Positions 5,299-6,821 of a stretch of 6,821 nt of DNA are shown here, one piece after another. Source of the stretch: JABEVB01 sp049965775 (lineage in GTDB: Bacteria > Planctomycetota > Phycisphaerae > WQYP01); assembly GCA_049965775.1 (NCBI GenBank), contig JBMFVX010000146.1:1-6821 (forward strand), read 5' to 3'. Made by a program: the position numbers and the translations under genes. The number at the start of each line of letters is the position of its first letter. Position 1 is the stretch's first letter. Under the pieces are notes generated by a model, which was given only the letters and a program-made list of their open reading frames with translations, ran no database searches and had not been told where the DNA came from.

Positions 5299-6618
5299 TT
5301 ACCACGCTGCATTTACGGTAACGGTTGTTGGATAAAAATTGTTGGACCACGGCTGCTGCCACAATCCGGCCAGCGGCACCGTTTGCGCCGAGCCATCCAG
5401 GTACGACACATTGATGGCCCCGAGGTGGCGGTCTATGCAGAAGCGGCCCAGTTCGTCATTGGAGCTAAGCGAGGTGTCGCCGGTTTGCAGATTGGCTGGT
5501 ACCGGGTCGGTATCTTGCGGGCTTGCGTCCACCCAGTTGCAGTCGGCGAAGATGGGCGTGCGGGCATTGAGTGTGCGGTAGGTTGACCGTGGGTCGAAAG
5601 GCGGCGGCGTCGCCTCGGTAAACGAGCCATTGCCCTTGCTGGTGTAGGTTCCGCCGACAACCACCACGCCGTTGATGTTGTGGCCGCCGTCGTTGGTGAA
5701 GTCGCCATTGCAATAAATGCTGCCCTGCAGGTTTAACTGACCGGTGATTGTGACGCTGCCAAGGGTAACGATGTTCATGTTGGCGCTGAATTGGCCGTCG
5801 CATGTGACATTGCCCGATACCAGCAGCGTGCCGGTGCCGATGATCGTGATCTGTCCGTTGGCATCCCAACTTCCGTTGATGATAAGGTAAGGATGGGTTG
5901 TAAAGTCAATCGTTCCTGAACCACTGGTAGGGTAGGGGTTGTCGTATTGGGTAATCTGGTTCCAGATGGTTTGTACATTGGGCGGACTTACGCCCACCGA
6001 GTTGGGATATTGGTTGCCATTGACCGTGCCGCCGCCGTTGACGCTGATGGTCCCACCCGACACCAGATTGCCGTTAAAGGTATTGCCGCCCTTGCTGGTG
6101 ATGGACACCACTGAAATAACGTTGCCATTGAAGGTTTCATTGCCGCGAAAGTCGAGGGCGTTAAAGCTGGCCAGGGCCGCAAGGCCGGCTCCGGAAGGGT
6201 CAATCCAGTTGTTCATGCCGTAGCTGGCGGTGGTGCCGCTAAGCCAGCCGTACTGCGGCGACAACACGGAACCGGCGGTGGGCACCGATCCCCACGCTTG
6301 CGATGCGGTGCCCACGGCTCCGGTTCCGGTGGTTGCGTCAGGGCAAATAATGTTGGCTGCTACGTCATCATCAAACAGTACAAGCTCTTTGCACCAATAT
6401 CCCGTTGGCTCGTCGTAGTCGCAGGGGTAAGTGCCGCGATAGTGGGCGGCATAACTGTTGGCCGCCAATGAAAGCTGATGCAAATTCGACAGGCATGCCG
6501 TTCGCCTCGCCAGTTCGCGTGCACGGCTGAAGCCTGCGGCTATCAGCGCTATAAGCACCGTGATGATGGCAATCACCACAAGAAGTTCGACCAATGAAAA
6601 CGCCAAACGCCGTCTCAT
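5299..6618 (-). CDS. Type IV/type II pseudopilin, H-X9-DG family, with beta-helix-like insertion
   Basis: A 439-residue prepilin-type protein. MRRRLAFSLVELLVVIAI is a class III signal: a basic tip, probable cleavage A6|F7, Glu at position 5 of the mature chain (E11) and a hydrophobic helix to about 28. It continues as FSRARELARRTACLSNLHQL (30-49), the usual planctomycete pseudopilin helix, then a Cys-bearing head (C66, C76, C92). Near the C-terminus H398 and D408-G409 form an exact H-X9-DG motif (RHLGAINVSYLDG), followed by LAGLWQQPW. Such proteins are processed by prepilin peptidase and exposed on pili or secretion pseudopili. Residues about 152-342 are unusual: Gly/Asn-rich short strands (for example GTGTLLVSGNVTCDG at 261-275) like the beta-helix domains of PilX/DUF7305-type or bactofilin-like proteins. 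Without this block the protein would have the ordinary size of about 250 residues. GGGAGG 6 bases upstream fixes the start. The class is firm; its role in the cell is unknown. Confidence 0.9.
   Translation of the reverse strand: MRRRLAFSLVELLVVIAIITVLIALIAAGFSRARELARRTACLSNLHQLSLAANSYAAHYRGTYPCDYDEPTGYWCKELVLFDDDVAANIICPDATTGTGAVGTASQAWGSVPTAGSVLSPQYGWLSGTTASYGMNNWIDPSGAGLAALASFNALDFRGNETFNGNVISVVSITSKGGNTFNGNLVSGGTISVNGGGTVNGNQYPNSVGVSPPNVQTIWNQITQYDNPYPTSGSGTIDFTTHPYLIINGSWDANGQITIIGTGTLLVSGNVTCDGQFSANMNIVTLGSVTITGQLNLQGSIYCNGDFTNDGGHNINGVVVVGGTYTSKGNGSFTEATPPPFDPRSTYRTLNARTPIFADCNWVDASPQDTDPVPANLQTGDTSLSSNDELGRFCIDRHLGAINVSYLDGSAQTVPLAGLWQQPWSNNFYPTTVTVNAAW
6007..6135 (-). repeat. 18-residue (54-bp) degenerate tandem repeat inside the pseudopilin
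   Basis: TFNGN at residues 162-166, TFNGN at 180-184 and TVNGN at 198-202 recur at exactly 18 residues, with SxxSIT/SGGTISVN-type strands between them. The DNA is diverged (ACCTTCAATGGCAA against ACCTTTAACGGCAA), so the repeat is old and kept at the protein level. The period suits one turn of a beta-helix. Confidence 0.65.
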
Positions 6619-6624
6619 GGCAGT

Positions 6625-6630
6625 CCTCCC
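6625..6630 (-). promoter_or_regulatory. Ribosome binding site of the pseudopilin gene
   Basis: Minus-strand GGGAGG lies 6 bases before ATG 6618, a strong site that leaves no doubt about the start. Confidence 0.85.
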
Positions 6631-6647
6631 AAAAATTCCCCCCCGCC

Positions 6648-6684
6648 ATTATTATTTTACCTGCCGTTGCGAACTGTGGCTCAA
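6648..6684 (-). promoter_or_regulatory. Weak promoter candidate for the pseudopilin gene
   Basis: On the minus strand TTGAGC (6684-6679) and TAAAAT (6659-6654, continuing as AATAAT) are 19 bases apart, a spacing longer than ideal. Initiation would give a leader of roughly 30 bases that includes a run of seven G. It is the most AT-rich spot in this upstream region. Confidence 0.3.
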
Positions 6685-6756
6685 CGACATCCTTCAAACT
6701 GGGGCAAGAACATACCGCAGTCTTGAATGAACCTTACATATAGTGTAACCGTTCAC

Positions 6757-6768
6757 GGCCTTTCGGCC
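6757..6768 (-). other. Small GNRA-type hairpin upstream of the pseudopilin gene
   Basis: Minus-strand GGCC-GAAA-GGCC can form a 4-bp stem with a stable GAAA tetraloop. It lacks a T-run. It may belong to the 3' end of a transcript from outside the window or to a long pilin leader. No gene is seen between 6685 and 6821. Confidence 0.3.
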
Positions 6769-6821
6769 AGTCAGACTCACGACGGGCCTAACCACATGTA
6801 AAGTTTACCTCCCCCCCGGAA

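Noticed and set aside
5107..5586. Plus-strand open frame of 159 codons across the trpS terminator and the pilin 3' end.
   Set aside because: It reads through a strong terminator and lies antisense to the H-X9-DG end of the pseudopilin; the product has no recognisable features.
6776..6821. Minus-strand GGGGGGGAGG followed by an ATG at 6796, as another gene start.
   Set aside because: The frame stops after six codons (MWLGPS). At most it is a tiny upstream ORF; nothing else supports a gene.

Overview
The window looks like ordinary chromosomal DNA from a free-living Gram-negative bacterium, most likely a planctomycete (Phycisphaerae-like). The main reason is the minus-strand gene at 5299-6618. 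It pairs a type IV prepilin N-terminus with an exact H-X9-DG motif near its C-terminus, a combination typical of the large pseudopilin families of Planctomycetota. The DUF481 outer-membrane protein at 731-1855 independently implies an outer membrane. The assignment is inference from protein style; no rRNA or other marker is present.

Layout: (1) 1-489, minus: 5' part of a radical SAM gene of the lysine 2,3-aminomutase/EpmB type, cut by the window edge. (2) 490-730: divergent spacer with a good sigma70-type promoter (TTGTCA-N16-TATAAT) facing right, and a doubtful 51-codon ORF. (3) 731-1855, plus: secreted DUF481 outer-membrane beta-barrel, closed by a strong rho-independent terminator. (4) 2078-3223, plus: FAD-dependent amine oxidoreductase of the DAO/ThiO family, converging on (5) 3256-3681, minus: mscL with a C-terminal zinc ribbon. 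(6) 3682-3939: divergent spacer holding a hidden 50-codon ORF whose stop overlaps the trpS start as ATGA. (7) 3940-5040, plus: trpS, followed by a structured 3' spacer and a second strong terminator. (8) 5299-6618, minus: the H-X9-DG pseudopilin with a large beta-helix-like insertion. (9) 6631-6821: upstream region of the pilin gene with no recognisable gene.

The genes do not form a pathway. They are mostly single transcription units with their own signals, in alternating orientation. No CRISPR, insertion sequence, tRNA or rRNA was seen, and nothing suggests a mobile or defence island. The most unusual item is the pseudopilin, in which about 190 residues of glycine/asparagine-rich short-strand repeats split the usual pseudopilin domain. 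Second is the small ORF translationally linked to trpS.
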